From Thalassotalea psychrophila (GTDB lineage: Bacteria; Pseudomonadota; Gammaproteobacteria; Enterobacterales; Alteromonadaceae): a DNA stretch of 64,000 nt. The notes under the pieces are model-generated. The model saw only the letters and a program-made list of their open reading frames with translations, was not told the DNA's origin and searched no databases. The stretch is from NCBI RefSeq assembly GCF_031583595.1, contig NZ_CP134145.1:186001-250000 (forward strand), in the 5' to 3' direction. The stretch's first letter is position 1, and each line of letters opens with the position of its first letter. This document shows positions 1-9,839 of the stretch, piece after piece. Position numbers and translations under genes: made by a program.

Positions 1-1696
1 CTCCTGGGCCACCTCCTCCTTGGTGCTCCTGATAAGCTCCAAGTTTGTGTTCTTTTGAAAAGGTTCGATGAGTAGAAGTTGCAGCACTTAAGTAATGATC
101 GGTATGCCAAAACATACCACCGTTATATACCTCTTTATCTTTTGTGGTTCGATAAATGTCGATATCTTTAATGTGTTGTGCCAAATCTTCTGCCAAAGAA
201 AAGTATCTGCAATCTTGTGTTAGCAAATACATTTTTAAAAATCCATATAATGGATCATATTGATTGTTGTAGTGAGAAATAAGAGGCTCTTCGCCCTGAT
301 ATTCCAGCTCTTCATGATCGGCATATAGATCACCAAAGTTTCGCCAACCATAGTCGTCTATCCGCTCACGTTTTTTAAAAAAATCATTATCGCTATCAAT
401 CCCTTTAGCAATAATAGATGACAGGTTGTTGTTTAACGTTGCCACACAAACTTGTTCGTTAACTTTGGTTGATTCGAGGTAAGCGAGTTCAATATGACAT
501 TCCAGTGACGATCTTGGCCAAGCGGTCATCTGCTTAATATTTGAAAAGTTGATGAAACAGCATTGAGTTTTACTTTCTCCAGGTTGTAATTCATAACTAG
601 TATTTTGTGAAGGAAACAAGCAAAGCTTTATTGAATCAGTTGTAGCATGGATAGCTGAGGGAAAGTTTTGCCAAAAATTTTGTTGCAATACATGAATAGC
701 TTCATGCTTATTATTCATTACACCAGCACAGGGATTGATGCGCTGGCCTGTTATTTCTTCTTTGTCATCAATAACTATTTTATAGCCGTTTCCATGACTA
801 TCAATTTTTCCGTAACGGTTAATATGGTTTTTACTAAACCGGTTTTCTCCACCACTATTGTGTTGGAATATTTGCAGTTCTTGCTGAGCAGAGATATCGC
901 TATTTTTATGTGGTTGATAAAGATTAATGCTATCGCCATTTTTTATCATCAATTTTAAACTTAATGATTTGAAAAACACTGAATTTTCGTCACCTAAATC
1001 CCACTGCCCGCCAGGATGATTGGCAGCATTTGGGTTATGGATGGTCAAATCGCATTTGATCATATGTTGTTCATTGTAAAATTTGAAAATGGCTGTAAAT
1101 TTAATATGTTCTTGTTCTTGTTCTTGTTCTTGTTCTTGTTCTTGTTCGTTTTCGACAAACTCACCTTCAATTTTTAATTCTTTGCTGATAATTGAACATT
1201 GCTTAATAAACGATATTTTACCTATTTGTACTGCAACAATTTTGTTTTTATCATTGATGAATTCAAGTTTGCTGCTGTGTAATTTTAAATGTGTATTTTC
1301 ATCAGTTTGACTCAGAGTGAAATTGTTTTTATCCAACACAAAATTACCTGAATTCGTTGTTATCGTTATTTGTTCAGGTAGTTCAGTAATTGAGATTGGT
1401 TTAATTGAAGAGCAACAACTTTCTGTTGTTTTTTGTGTATGTTTTTTGAGGAAAATAATGGCTTGCTGATTTTTTTTTAGCGAATAATTAAATTCGAGTT
1501 TTCCCCATTTGATAGAGTTATCAGGCCATAGCGTGAGGGAAGTTAAGTTAAATACTAATACTCTTTGCTCACAATCGATAAGCCAAATGTCATCACTTGA
1601 AAATACTTCACCTTGTTTAAACGGCAAACCAATCAGTATCGGCTCATTAACGGTATCAATGGAGTTGCTTTCTTTAAGAGTTAATATTGCAACCAT
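1..1696 (-). CDS. Large RIFT-barrel/PcRGLX-like protein of an EPS locus, C-terminus cut by window edge
   Basis: An open frame of 565 codons runs leftward from an ATG at 1696 and off the window at base 1 with no stop. An AAAGG ribosome site precedes the ATG, and the start lies 2 bp after the stop of the upstream gene. No signal peptide is visible. The N-terminal ~300 residues look beta-rich and include HPGGQWDLGD. The later part is alpha-helical in character, with WHTDHYLSAAT and a glycine-rich EHQGGGGPG at the very edge. This arrangement resembles proteins annotated with an exo-rhamnogalacturonan-lyase-like (PcRGLX/YetA) RIFT-barrel domain that occur in exopolysaccharide loci; I make that link from memory of motifs, so the enzymatic role is an inference. 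A Gln-Glu dipeptide tract sits near residues 184-197. The position suggests co-transcription with the acyltransferase and carbamoyltransferase genes. Confidence 0.72.
   Translation of the reverse strand, partial: MVAILTLKESNSIDTVNEPILIGLPFKQGEVFSSDDIWLIDCEQRVLVFNLTSLTLWPDNSIKWGKLEFNYSLKKNQQAIIFLKKHTQKTTESCCSSIKPISITELPEQITITTNSGNFVLDKNNFTLSQTDENTHLKLHSSKLEFINDKNKIVAVQIGKISFIKQCSIISKELKIEGEFVENEQEQEQEQEQEQEHIKFTAIFKFYNEQHMIKCDLTIHNPNAANHPGGQWDLGDENSVFFKSLSLKLMIKNGDSINLYQPHKNSDISAQQELQIFQHNSGGENRFSKNHINRYGKIDSHGNGYKIVIDDKEEITGQRINPCAGVMNNKHEAIHVLQQNFWQNFPSAIHATTDSIKLCLFPSQNTSYELQPGESKTQCCFINFSNIKQMTAWPRSSLECHIELAYLESTKVNEQVCVATLNNNLSSIIAKGIDSDNDFFKKRERIDDYGWRNFGDLYADHEELEYQGEEPLISHYNNQYDPLYGFLKMYLLTQDCRYFSLAEDLAQHIKDIDIYRTTKDKEVYNGGMFWHTDHYLSAATSTHRTFSKEHKLGAYQEHQGGGGPG
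1108..1147 (-). repeat. Hexanucleotide tandem repeat encoding (Gln-Glu)n
   Basis: GTTCTT (plus strand) is repeated perfectly for about 6.7 units inside the large leftward gene. On the coding strand it reads CAAGAA, giving alternating Gln and Glu. The unit is two codons, so changes in copy number alter length without shifting frame. Confidence 0.95.
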
Positions 1697-1698
1697 AG

Positions 1699-2814
1699 CT
1701 AACCTTTTATTGCCTTTTTACAGTGGCGGCCAAGCTGTTCAATTTTATATTTAAGTAATGGTTTTTGAAAGCTGACTTTATATAAGTCCTCTTTGCGAGT
1801 TGCTAAACTTGCTTTATAAGGTTCACTGCCTCCCATAAAATCGTAATAATCAAAGTTGTGGTCTAAATAATATTGAACGCAAAGGGCATGGCCGACGAGG
1901 CCCGGCTTTAATTTATTGTGATTCGCCTTTGTTAAAGCCGATAAATAAAAATAGACTTTGTTTCGATACTTATAATTATAAAAATATGCGATAACTTGTT
2001 GATCACAAGAAAGTTTCCATAGGTCTATTTCATTTTTATCAAATGAATTACTGATTAACTGCTGATGAAATGCAATGAACTTAGGGTTGTCAAAACCACT
2101 GTTTTCAAAGCCTTTTCCCCACCTTGCTATATGCAATGGCGCGATTGCCTTTAACATTGCTAATGCTTGTTCACGAGAATCGGCCTTGGTTAAGGTGAGA
2201 CTCGAGTTTCTTTCAAAACTTTTTATACTGCGAGTAATTTGATAGCGAGTATTTTTGGATAAATGCTCAAGATACTTGAGGTTTTGTTTTTGCATGGACT
2301 TAAGGTCTATGCCATAACTTTTGGCCTCCCAAATGATATGTTTATGTAAGCCACTCGATTGCTGATATAAATTGGATTCTGTTTGGGTTATTGCCCCAAT
2401 TGTAAATTCTTCCCAACTGTTAAGATCGGATTTTATGTGATGAAAAAATGCATTGATAACTTCATTATGCTCATGTTTGTGGGTGAGCACGCCATTGTAT
2501 TCAATCCAGATTTGGTCTTCTAAAGGATCACCAGTTTGATGCATAAACAAGTGTTTAAACTTGATACAACCATAGCGCTTACTATTACCACAAGTTATTA
2601 TCGCCAGTCCTCGGGTTCGTTGCTGCTCATCTTTTATTTGGATTAACTTTGCTTTTGGCTGATAGCATAGTAACCAAGACGAAATCCAACTCCACGAAAG
2701 AAAAAAAGCACAATCTGACTGTGCTTCAAGCTCAAGCCATTGCATCTGCAATGTTTGTAGATCTGGGATGCTGATACAGGTTACATCGTATTTTGGGGTT
2801 CTGGTGTTATCCAT
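1699..2814 (-). CDS. GNAT/CelD-like acyltransferase of EPS locus
   Basis: The protein has 371 residues and no signal peptide, and resembles the BioF2-like/CelD GNAT acetyltransferase group (Acetyltransf_6 type) common in exopolysaccharide clusters. Visible support includes an N-terminal FFLSWSWISSWL segment, a central basic helix region (NTRYQITRSIKSF) and the C-terminal YYDFMGGSEPYKASLA, which corresponds to the late GNAT-fold region of this family. It probably transfers an acyl or aminoacyl group to a polysaccharide precursor in the cytoplasm; the substrate cannot be read from sequence. It lies 9 bp after the carbamoyltransferase gene and 2 bp before the next leftward gene, so these form one operon. 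Confidence 0.8.
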   Translation of the reverse strand: MDNTRTPKYDVTCISIPDLQTLQMQWLELEAQSDCAFFLSWSWISSWLLCYQPKAKLIQIKDEQQRTRGLAIITCGNSKRYGCIKFKHLFMHQTGDPLEDQIWIEYNGVLTHKHEHNEVINAFFHHIKSDLNSWEEFTIGAITQTESNLYQQSSGLHKHIIWEAKSYGIDLKSMQKQNLKYLEHLSKNTRYQITRSIKSFERNSSLTLTKADSREQALAMLKAIAPLHIARWGKGFENSGFDNPKFIAFHQQLISNSFDKNEIDLWKLSCDQQVIAYFYNYKYRNKVYFYLSALTKANHNKLKPGLVGHALCVQYYLDHNFDYYDFMGGSEPYKASLATRKEDLYKVSFQKPLLKYKIEQLGRHCKKAIKG

Positions 2815-2823
2815 GGCAAATTG

Positions 2824-4653
2824 TTATGTTTCAGTTATTTTGGGGTGTTTAATTAAAAAATCACCTAACACTAAAAAGTCAATCTCACCATGTAGAAACG
2901 CCTTAATTGCTTCTTGCGGCGAGCAAACGATAGGTTCTTCATGCATATTAAAGCTGGTATTAATCAAGCTAGGGATACCACTTAGCTTTTCATATTCTTT
3001 GATAATATCGTAATAGCCAGGATTGGTTTCCCGTTTAATCAGCTGTGGCCTTGCTGTACCATCAACATGAACGGCTGCCGGGCATTGTTGGATCATTTCT
3101 TCAGTACAATCAAAGGTGATCGTCATAAATTCTGCAGTATGTTCGGCCCCAGAGATATTCAAATAACAACGTTCTCGTGCTTCGAACAGAGTTACAGGTG
3201 CAAATGGCATAAACTCAGTTCGTCCAAGCTTCTTATTCAACCATTGGTTTACTTCTACCTCTTTTGCATGATACATAATTGTTCGGTTACCAAGAGCTCT
3301 TGGACCATACTCCATTCTTCCTGAAAATCTCGCAATCACGTTGCCTTGATTAATCAGCTCTGCCACTTCTTTGGCTAAAAACTCAGGTTTTGAGTAGCTC
3401 AGGTTGTTTGCGATTATTTCAGTCTCCATTTCCTGCGTACTATAATCCGGACCGAAATAACAATGGCTAATAGATTGGGTAAATGTTTTTGGCGGGCTAA
3501 AGAATAATGCGGCGCCGCTGGCGCAACCGCCATCTCCCATATTTGGGTATACATATATCTGTTTAACTTGTTCTATGGCGAAAATACGCTGGTTTAATTT
3601 AACATTGGCGGTCACACCTCCAGATAAGACGATATTGCTGATACCCGTTTTTTTTACCCAGTAAGCAACCATATTTTGAGTAACAATTTCCAAAACATTT
3701 TGATAAGCCGAGGCAACATCAATTTTACTAAAGCGGCTGGCTAAGTAGCGAGAAAAGTATATATTGTTAGCTTGGTTAATTTTAAAGTTACCTGCACTTT
3801 CAATAAAGCGACTCAATAATACCTCGGTCAACACCTGTGGATCACCGAACGCTGCCAAGCCAACTATTTTTCCTTCATGACGACTGGGTTTAAAACCTAG
3901 ACTTGAAGTGACATGTTCGTAAAAAGTCCCAAGAGAATAAGGGTAATCTATTTCAGCAAGGCGTTTGAATTTACCATTTTCAGCGATGCTTACAGAACCG
4001 GCAAGACCACTGCCATAGCCATCAATAGTGATACAAAGTGCTTGTTCAAATCCACTGCTGAAATAACTATTTGCCGCATGCGATAGGTGATGATCCACTC
4101 GGCGTAATTTGTCGGATAATCCCAATTTATTTAATTGTGAAGTAAGTTCATCTTGCCATTGACTAAACGATAGCTCAGCCTCTTTTGCCCACTTATTTGA
4201 TTCATGTTTAGCCACTATTTTTGAAAACCAGGAATTGGTGCCTGCTAGTTTGTAGAATATTTGCTTTAGTACGCCCTTTTCATGTTTTTCATTGGCATTT
4301 TTCAGGCCGTTTATAACATCTGTACGCACTGATTTTTTTCGCTCTGCTTGATTAAGTAAAGAGCTAAGGTTGCTCGTATCAGTTTGAGTAATTACTTGGC
4401 TTTCTTTGGCAATATTTTTTGTAAATAAAACTTTTTCTTGTTCAGCCTCTAAAAAGGGGTAGGCAACAATATCTATGTCATCTGCGGTTAGTTGTGTATA
4501 AGCCAATGCTTGTTTCAAGGCAAATGCAGGAAAACCGTCTTGTTGCTTATTTCTGGTGAAACGCTCCTCACCCGCAGCAAACAAAATTTTTCCATCTTCA
4601 ACAATGGAGACCGTTGCGTCCTTATCTAAAGGAGATATGCCTAAAACAATCAA
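2824..4653 (-). CDS. Carbamoyltransferase, NodU/CmcH/TobZ family
   Basis: The 609-residue protein has the normal length and two-domain layout of O-carbamoyltransferases. The N-terminal kinase-like (YrdC/Kae1-related) domain carries VDHHLSHAANSYFSSGF, holding the metal-binding histidines, and SGGVTANVKLN. The C-terminal domain carries GRMEYGPRALGNRTI and INTSFNMHEEPIVCS. Family members use carbamoyl phosphate and ATP to carbamoylate a sugar hydroxyl; here the acceptor is probably an EPS sugar, by context. Its ATG overlaps the stop of the upstream deacetylase gene by 4 bp (ATGA), indicating translational coupling. Related carbamoyltransferases occur in exosortase/PEP-CTERM-type EPS clusters, which fits the FemAB-like and PrsT-like neighbours. 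Confidence 0.9.
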   Translation of the reverse strand: MIVLGISPLDKDATVSIVEDGKILFAAGEERFTRNKQQDGFPAFALKQALAYTQLTADDIDIVAYPFLEAEQEKVLFTKNIAKESQVITQTDTSNLSSLLNQAERKKSVRTDVINGLKNANEKHEKGVLKQIFYKLAGTNSWFSKIVAKHESNKWAKEAELSFSQWQDELTSQLNKLGLSDKLRRVDHHLSHAANSYFSSGFEQALCITIDGYGSGLAGSVSIAENGKFKRLAEIDYPYSLGTFYEHVTSSLGFKPSRHEGKIVGLAAFGDPQVLTEVLLSRFIESAGNFKINQANNIYFSRYLASRFSKIDVASAYQNVLEIVTQNMVAYWVKKTGISNIVLSGGVTANVKLNQRIFAIEQVKQIYVYPNMGDGGCASGAALFFSPPKTFTQSISHCYFGPDYSTQEMETEIIANNLSYSKPEFLAKEVAELINQGNVIARFSGRMEYGPRALGNRTIMYHAKEVEVNQWLNKKLGRTEFMPFAPVTLFEARERCYLNISGAEHTAEFMTITFDCTEEMIQQCPAAVHVDGTARPQLIKRETNPGYYDIIKEYEKLSGIPSLINTSFNMHEEPIVCSPQEAIKAFLHGEIDFLVLGDFLIKHPKITET

Positions 4654-5642
4654 TGTAAGCTCCTGAAATGATCGTGCAATTTAGCAGGAGTGGATGCCAC
4701 CCCGCCGAATTCATTTAAGAAAAAATCAAAATAATAGCGGAATGAATCTAAAAATTTAGTGAGTTGTTGTTTGTTTTGCACATAAGGAGTAAAGCCTGGC
4801 TTTAGGCTTGGGCTGTGAAAACTCCAAGTAAAAGTTCTATGGCCATGTTTGTATAAATATTTTGTCAGCTTAATATGCTCTTTATGGTTAAAACCTTCAG
4901 GTGATAATATCAATCTGTCTAATAGCCCCGTCTTAGCTAATATGCTTGGAACTTTTAACGCTTTAAATTTATCTGCTAAATGATAAATATCATGACTGTT
5001 ATGCTTAATCTTACCTACAAAGGCGCCACTAACAGGAACTTCTAGTATTTGCTTGCCTTCGTCTAACCAGCTAGGGTTGCAATTAAATTCTTGATAGTCA
5101 GGACCACCTTCCTCTTTAAAATTCAGTGTAGGACAAAAAGATAAATCGGTTTTGTATCCAAGATTTTGCAAAATTTTTAAAGTATTGCTACCAAAACCAT
5201 ACCTACCTGCTTTATAGGTAGTTGGACGAAAACCATAATTTTTTTCAATTTCTTCAGTTAATATTTTTAATTTTTCTTGTTCCAAATAAAAATCTAAATT
5301 ACCAGGAAAAGAATTTTTCACATTAACTTGTTCAGTCAAAGGTGGATTTACCCAAGGGTGTAGATGGGAGCCTAATTCACAACGATTCGAATCTAATATC
5401 GGCTTTAGTATATTGACAGCGATTTGATTTGTTGCCATTGGGTAATCTATAACATAACAGGGTGGGATCGCGTATTCATCGCATATTGATTGGCTGCGAC
5501 CAATATTTTCTATAGCGTTAATATTGGTATTATTGGAGTCAAACGGCTTACACCAGTCAAATCCCTCTTCAGTATCAACGACAACGATGAGTTGAGGGGG
5601 CGTTTCTTTTGGAAGTTCAATATATTGGCCAGATGAAAACAC
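4650..5642 (-). CDS. Polysaccharide deacetylase-like protein (NodB/WalW type)
   Basis: This 330-residue protein has features of a divergent NodB-fold carbohydrate esterase. It begins with an LIVVVDTEEGFDW strand containing the likely first metal-binding Asp, followed by GSHLHPW with the His pair and later YKAGRYGFG. Near the C-terminus FTWSFHSPSLKPG supplies a further His. It resembles the WalW group found in polysaccharide loci more than the short deacetylase usually tied to PEP-CTERM systems. No signal peptide is seen, so the site of action is unclear. It probably removes N- or O-acetyl groups from a glycan or glycolipid intermediate. Its stop overlaps the carbamoyltransferase start, while an 89-bp gap separates it from the FemAB-like gene upstream. 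Confidence 0.8.
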   Translation of the reverse strand: MFSSGQYIELPKETPPQLIVVVDTEEGFDWCKPFDSNNTNINAIENIGRSQSICDEYAIPPCYVIDYPMATNQIAVNILKPILDSNRCELGSHLHPWVNPPLTEQVNVKNSFPGNLDFYLEQEKLKILTEEIEKNYGFRPTTYKAGRYGFGSNTLKILQNLGYKTDLSFCPTLNFKEEGGPDYQEFNCNPSWLDEGKQILEVPVSGAFVGKIKHNSHDIYHLADKFKALKVPSILAKTGLLDRLILSPEGFNHKEHIKLTKYLYKHGHRTFTWSFHSPSLKPGFTPYVQNKQQLTKFLDSFRYYFDFFLNEFGGVASTPAKLHDHFRSLH

Positions 5643-5731
5643 TAAGCTAAGATATCCTTTTAATTATTAGTATTAAATTCAAGCTATAAATAAGGTTAGG
5701 CAGCAAAATTGAATAACACAAATATTCCTGA

Positions 5732-6808
5732 TTAAAGACTAAGGTATTTTCGAATTCTATTGCCTAATAGAATCGTGATAAATAAAGGTAAGAGTGTCCA
5801 TAATTTAGCTAATGTAACTCTTACCATAGACGTTGCTTTTATGGTCTTAAAATACTGAGTATTAGTAATTTCAGAATCTATAATTACCTCAGAGTCCCAA
5901 GTCTGCCAGTTTAAAGCCAAAGGCAAAGCCCCCCATTGCTTTTTAAACCTGTAAGTATTCTCGCCAAAAGTGGATCGGCCGAAATCAAAATTTGTACATT
6001 GACTATCAATCGCTAATTCAAGCAGACTCCAATAGAGCAACATATTGGCATTTAAGTGATTGTATTTTCGTAAGCTTGCCGCCCAAGGAATTGAACAATT
6101 ATTACCTGAAAATAGCTGAATTCCAGCAGCAATTGGTTTTTTATGACGCTTTATAACCACCACATTTATGTCGGTTTTGTAATTCTCTTTTAATGTTTCA
6201 AACCAGGTAAGTGAATGTGGAGGAGAGCCTAAGGCTTTCATGTTTCTGCAATACACATAATAAAATTCTTGAATGCATGGTGGTGAGTTTATTGTCACTG
6301 ATAATTCATTCTTTTTGGCTTTACGTATTTGGTTACGTAGCTTTGCGGAAAAATTATTAAATAAACCTTCGCATGATGCTGGTAAGGGTAAAATCATTCT
6401 TACCTTACCTGTTTGAATAAAGTCTTTTTTGAGAATATCTATTTCATCGATGTTAGCGCAGTCCCTATATTCCCAGAGTTTAATGTTATGAAGCTTTAAT
6501 AGCTCTTTGCCTTTTGATATCAGTAACTGTGCAATTTCGTTGTTGTTAGCTAGGCAAGCGCCGGCGTCGCAATAGGGTAATGAGTAAAACCCCTTTCTCA
6601 AAGTAAGCGATTTTAATATGCATATTGGTAGTATGCCGACAACGTCATTATTTTGTTTAGCTATGAGGTTAACTGAAGTTAAAGAGTAAGCTTGTGATGT
6701 TGTTAGCGAATAGGCAGCTAAATGATATGGAGTGCTGTTAGGGTGGCATTTAACGTAATCATCCCAGGCTGAATAATTTTGTAATGTAAGTTGTGTTATT
6801 TTTATCAT
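5732..6808 (-). CDS. FemAB-like protein of the XrtA/PEP-CTERM type
   Basis: The protein has 358 residues and begins MIKITQLTLQNYSAWDDYV. It has the tandem GNAT-like fold features of FemAB-related proteins, including YSLPYCDAGACL, FSAKLRNQIRKAKKN, WAASLRKYNHLNANMLLYW and FDFGRSTFGENTYRFKKQWG. The hydrophobic C-terminus (LLPLFITILL) followed by basic residues is also typical of the FemAB family described from exosortase/PEP-CTERM genomes. Those proteins are inferred to attach amino acids or acyl groups to precursors, but the substrate is unknown. It is the first gene of the leftward group and diverges from the PrsT-like gene across a 263-bp promoter region. The family call is firm; the biochemical role is not. 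Confidence 0.85.
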   Translation of the reverse strand: MIKITQLTLQNYSAWDDYVKCHPNSTPYHLAAYSLTTSQAYSLTSVNLIAKQNNDVVGILPICILKSLTLRKGFYSLPYCDAGACLANNNEIAQLLISKGKELLKLHNIKLWEYRDCANIDEIDILKKDFIQTGKVRMILPLPASCEGLFNNFSAKLRNQIRKAKKNELSVTINSPPCIQEFYYVYCRNMKALGSPPHSLTWFETLKENYKTDINVVVIKRHKKPIAAGIQLFSGNNCSIPWAASLRKYNHLNANMLLYWSLLELAIDSQCTNFDFGRSTFGENTYRFKKQWGALPLALNWQTWDSEVIIDSEITNTQYFKTIKATSMVRVTLAKLWTLLPLFITILLGNRIRKYLSL

Positions 6809-7071
6809 TTTTAAACAAATAAGAGGTTTCCCATACTGGAAAAACTTAGCTCTACCTTAAACCGACCCATTATTATTTTAGTTAAGTTTAGATGGTTTAA
6901 ATTTTTTTGATAAAAAATATACGAAAAATTAGATTGTTACGAAAATTGTAAGATACTTTTAAGAAGCCTGTTTTTTACTCATATTCCTCTATACTTAGTC
7001 TATATTTTGTACAGCCTATAATTTTATTTATCAATTAATAGCATTAAATGATCATTATCAAGGGAGTAATA

Positions 7072-9837
7072 ATGAGCCCGTTAACGTTGAAACCCATAAT
7101 ACTTACTTCATTACTTTGTCTATTTGTTAGTGCCTGCAGCCCAAGTAAAACAAACGAAGAATATAAAGCCTCGGCTAAACAGTTAATTGCTGAAGCTGAT
7201 TATAAAACTGCGGTAATTGAACTAAAAAATGCTCTTCAACAAACTCCCGAAGATGCAGAGAGTCGCTTCTTGTTGGGTAAAGCTTATTTGCGTTTTGGCG
7301 ATGTTAGCGGAGCCAAGAAAGAGTTAAACCGTGCTTTAGAACAAAGCTATGATGCTAACCAAACGTTGCCATTATTAGTGCGAGCGGAGTTAGTTTTAGG
7401 TGATGTTAAAAGTGTTATGGATCATATTGCAACTTTAGAAAATTTACATCCTGATACGGTCATACAAATCAAATCGGTTGCTGGTATTGGCTTAACTTAT
7501 TTAGGTGCCCATGAACAAGGGATGCCCATTTTAGCTGGTTTATTAAGTGTTAATAACAATGACGGTTTTTATTTTCAACTGGCTAAAGCATGGGTAGCTG
7601 CCAATAATGATCAACTTGAATTAGCGATAGAGTTGGCGCATAAATTAATTGCTGAGGATTCTGAGTTTAACGATGCTGAGCTGCTGCTCGCTAATTTATA
7701 TGCAATAGATCAACAATTTGATTTAGCCATCAACTCGCTAACTGAATATATAGACAAACATTCATATAACTATTTAGTTCGTTTAAATTTAGCTTCTATT
7801 TATATTCAATTAGAACGTTTAGTTGATGCAGAAAAAGAGATAGATTTAATGCTAGCGCGCTTTCCCAGCTCTGCCATTATTAATGAATTTAAAGCGGAGA
7901 TTAAAATAAGACAGGGCGCTTATAAGGAAGCGACTGAATATGCCGGAATAGCCATTACCGCCGGACCTAGCTTATTCAAAGCTAATTTAATTGCCGGTAT
8001 CGGTTTCTATCAAATAAATAATGCTGAAATGGCATTCCACCATTTGTCTGCCATCGAATCTCGATTGTCACCGAACCATTTTGGCAATCAAATACTGTCA
8101 TTAGTTCGGTTAAAATTAGGCTATACCGATGAGGCTATCGCTGCGATAAATGCTATTGAAAATGTGTCGGAGAAAGATTTCAATTTATTATCAAGTGCGA
8201 GTATGACTTTGATCCGTAATGGCGATACCGCGCAAGCGGCCAAGTTTATTCATAAAATGGATGATATTGATAGTAATGATTCAGCCACCATTAGTAAACG
8301 CGGTATTTTTAAGCTTTCAATTAATGATGAAAGTGGCATAACTGATCTTGAACAAGCGATAAAGCTTGATCCTGAATATGATCAAGCGCGCTTGGCTTTA
8401 CTTTATAACTATATAAAAGCAGGGCAATATCAGCAAGCTATGACTGTGGCGAATACTTGGATAAATGAGTTTCCAAATAAAGAAAATGGTTATTTGGCTA
8501 AAGGTGTTGTTTGGCGCAGGCAGCAAAACTTGGAGCAAGCTAAGCTGTCGTTTTTGCAAGCGATGAATAAGAATCCAGACAGTGTTGGTGCGCTATTTAA
8601 TTTGGCCTTAATCAATATAAAAGAAAACAATTTTACTGATGCTTTTGAGCAAATAAGTAAATCATTGCAGATTGAACCTACTCATATAGGAGCAATGGGG
8701 GTATTAATTAATTTAAGTAATCAACTCGATGATGCAAATAAAGTCCCAACGTTTATTTCTGAGCTTATTAAATCAGACCCCGAAAACCTGACCTTAAAAA
8801 TTGCCCGGGCTAAATCATTAGAGCGAGTCGGAAATAGCGAACAGGCATTAAAGGAATTAAGTGATTTAAAGGCTTCTGCAGATAAAGATAGCGCTTATTT
8901 GTCAAGTTATAGTGCGATGGCATTTAGAGCGAAAAAATTTCAACTAGCTGAAGGGTTATATACACAACTCATTAAATTATCGCCCGGTCAGTTTAAGTCA
9001 CATCTTGGTTTGTTAATATCACTTGAAGCTCAAAAGAAATACCAACAAGCATTTACAGAAGTTAAGAAGGCACAACAAAAATTTCCTGATCAGGAGGTGT
9101 TAAAGCTTTATGAAATTAACTACCTGGTACAGTCAAAATCATTAAATCAAGCTAAGCAAGTGATAGATGTAGTTGATATACAAAAAGTGCCAGAAGAATT
9201 CTATCTTTCGGTTGTTACGGATTATTATTTTAAAGCCAAGGATTATGGGAAAGCCAAGGATTATGCCCGTCAATGGTATCAAGCAGATACGTCTTTAAAA
9301 AGTAGTGTTGTTTACGCTCAAACTCTACAAGCCAATAAAGATAATGATATGGCAATAAAAATTGTAACCAGTGCTATTGATGAGTTTGGTAGCAATATTG
9401 TATTAGAAAATATATTGGCTGAGTTAACTGTTGAAACTAATCCTCAACAAGCTTTAGCGCATTATCAAAGTTTAGCAGATAAAAACCCCGACAACTTTAT
9501 TGTGCTGAATAACCTTGCTTGGTCGGCGATTATGGCTAATGACTTTGAGCTTGCCCTAGCGTCGGCAAAAAAGGCCAAACAACTAGCTCCTGAGCTACCG
9601 CAGGTGATCGATACTTTGGCTGTTGTTCATATGAAATTAGAACAATATCAACTAGCTCACGATTTATTAGAAGAAGCTGTGGATTTATCCCCTGAAAATG
9701 AGGAGATATTATTACACTACGCTGAGGTATTAATTCAATTAAACAAGTTGAGTGAAAGCAGTGAGGTATTAGGAAGAGTAAATGACGGCCCTGAAAAACA
9801 GATGGTGCAAACTTTACTTCAAGCTAAGCAAGGGTAG
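7072..9837 (+). CDS. prsT: PrsT-type TPR-repeat lipoprotein of a PEP-CTERM/exosortase locus
   Basis: I place the start at the ATG at 7072, because AAGGGAG lies just upstream and a signal peptide follows directly; an ATG 24 bp earlier would put the ribosome site inside the gene. The 921-residue protein has a type II signal peptide ending FVSAC, so Cys22 would be lipidated. The rest is a continuous series of tetratricopeptide-like helical pairs (for example ALAHYQSLADKNPDNFIVLN). Length and organisation match the PEP-CTERM system TPR lipoprotein PrsT, about 900 residues, found beside exosortase-type EPS genes. It probably acts as a periplasmic or outer-membrane scaffold for polymer export. The serine protease gene begins 2 bp after its stop, suggesting one transcript. 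Confidence 0.9.
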   Translation: MSPLTLKPIILTSLLCLFVSACSPSKTNEEYKASAKQLIAEADYKTAVIELKNALQQTPEDAESRFLLGKAYLRFGDVSGAKKELNRALEQSYDANQTLPLLVRAELVLGDVKSVMDHIATLENLHPDTVIQIKSVAGIGLTYLGAHEQGMPILAGLLSVNNNDGFYFQLAKAWVAANNDQLELAIELAHKLIAEDSEFNDAELLLANLYAIDQQFDLAINSLTEYIDKHSYNYLVRLNLASIYIQLERLVDAEKEIDLMLARFPSSAIINEFKAEIKIRQGAYKEATEYAGIAITAGPSLFKANLIAGIGFYQINNAEMAFHHLSAIESRLSPNHFGNQILSLVRLKLGYTDEAIAAINAIENVSEKDFNLLSSASMTLIRNGDTAQAAKFIHKMDDIDSNDSATISKRGIFKLSINDESGITDLEQAIKLDPEYDQARLALLYNYIKAGQYQQAMTVANTWINEFPNKENGYLAKGVVWRRQQNLEQAKLSFLQAMNKNPDSVGALFNLALINIKENNFTDAFEQISKSLQIEPTHIGAMGVLINLSNQLDDANKVPTFISELIKSDPENLTLKIARAKSLERVGNSEQALKELSDLKASADKDSAYLSSYSAMAFRAKKFQLAEGLYTQLIKLSPGQFKSHLGLLISLEAQKKYQQAFTEVKKAQQKFPDQEVLKLYEINYLVQSKSLNQAKQVIDVVDIQKVPEEFYLSVVTDYYFKAKDYGKAKDYARQWYQADTSLKSSVVYAQTLQANKDNDMAIKIVTSAIDEFGSNIVLENILAELTVETNPQQALAHYQSLADKNPDNFIVLNNLAWSAIMANDFELALASAKKAKQLAPELPQVIDTLAVVHMKLEQYQLAHDLLEEAVDLSPENEEILLHYAEVLIQLNKLSESSEVLGRVNDGPEKQMVQTLLQAKQG

Positions 9838-9839
9838 CA

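Noticed and set aside
1108..1147. Phase-variable on/off switch
   Set aside because: The repeat unit is 6 bp, a multiple of three, so slippage cannot shift the frame.
1083..1310. Rightward frame with a Cys-Ser repeat
   Set aside because: It is the antisense shadow of the Gln-Glu hexanucleotide repeat in the leftward gene, with no ribosome site or recognisable domain.
6809..7071. Sigma54 promoter for prsT (expected if a PrsR-type activator is used)
   Set aside because: No GG-N10-GC element of the -24/-12 type could be found in this interval.
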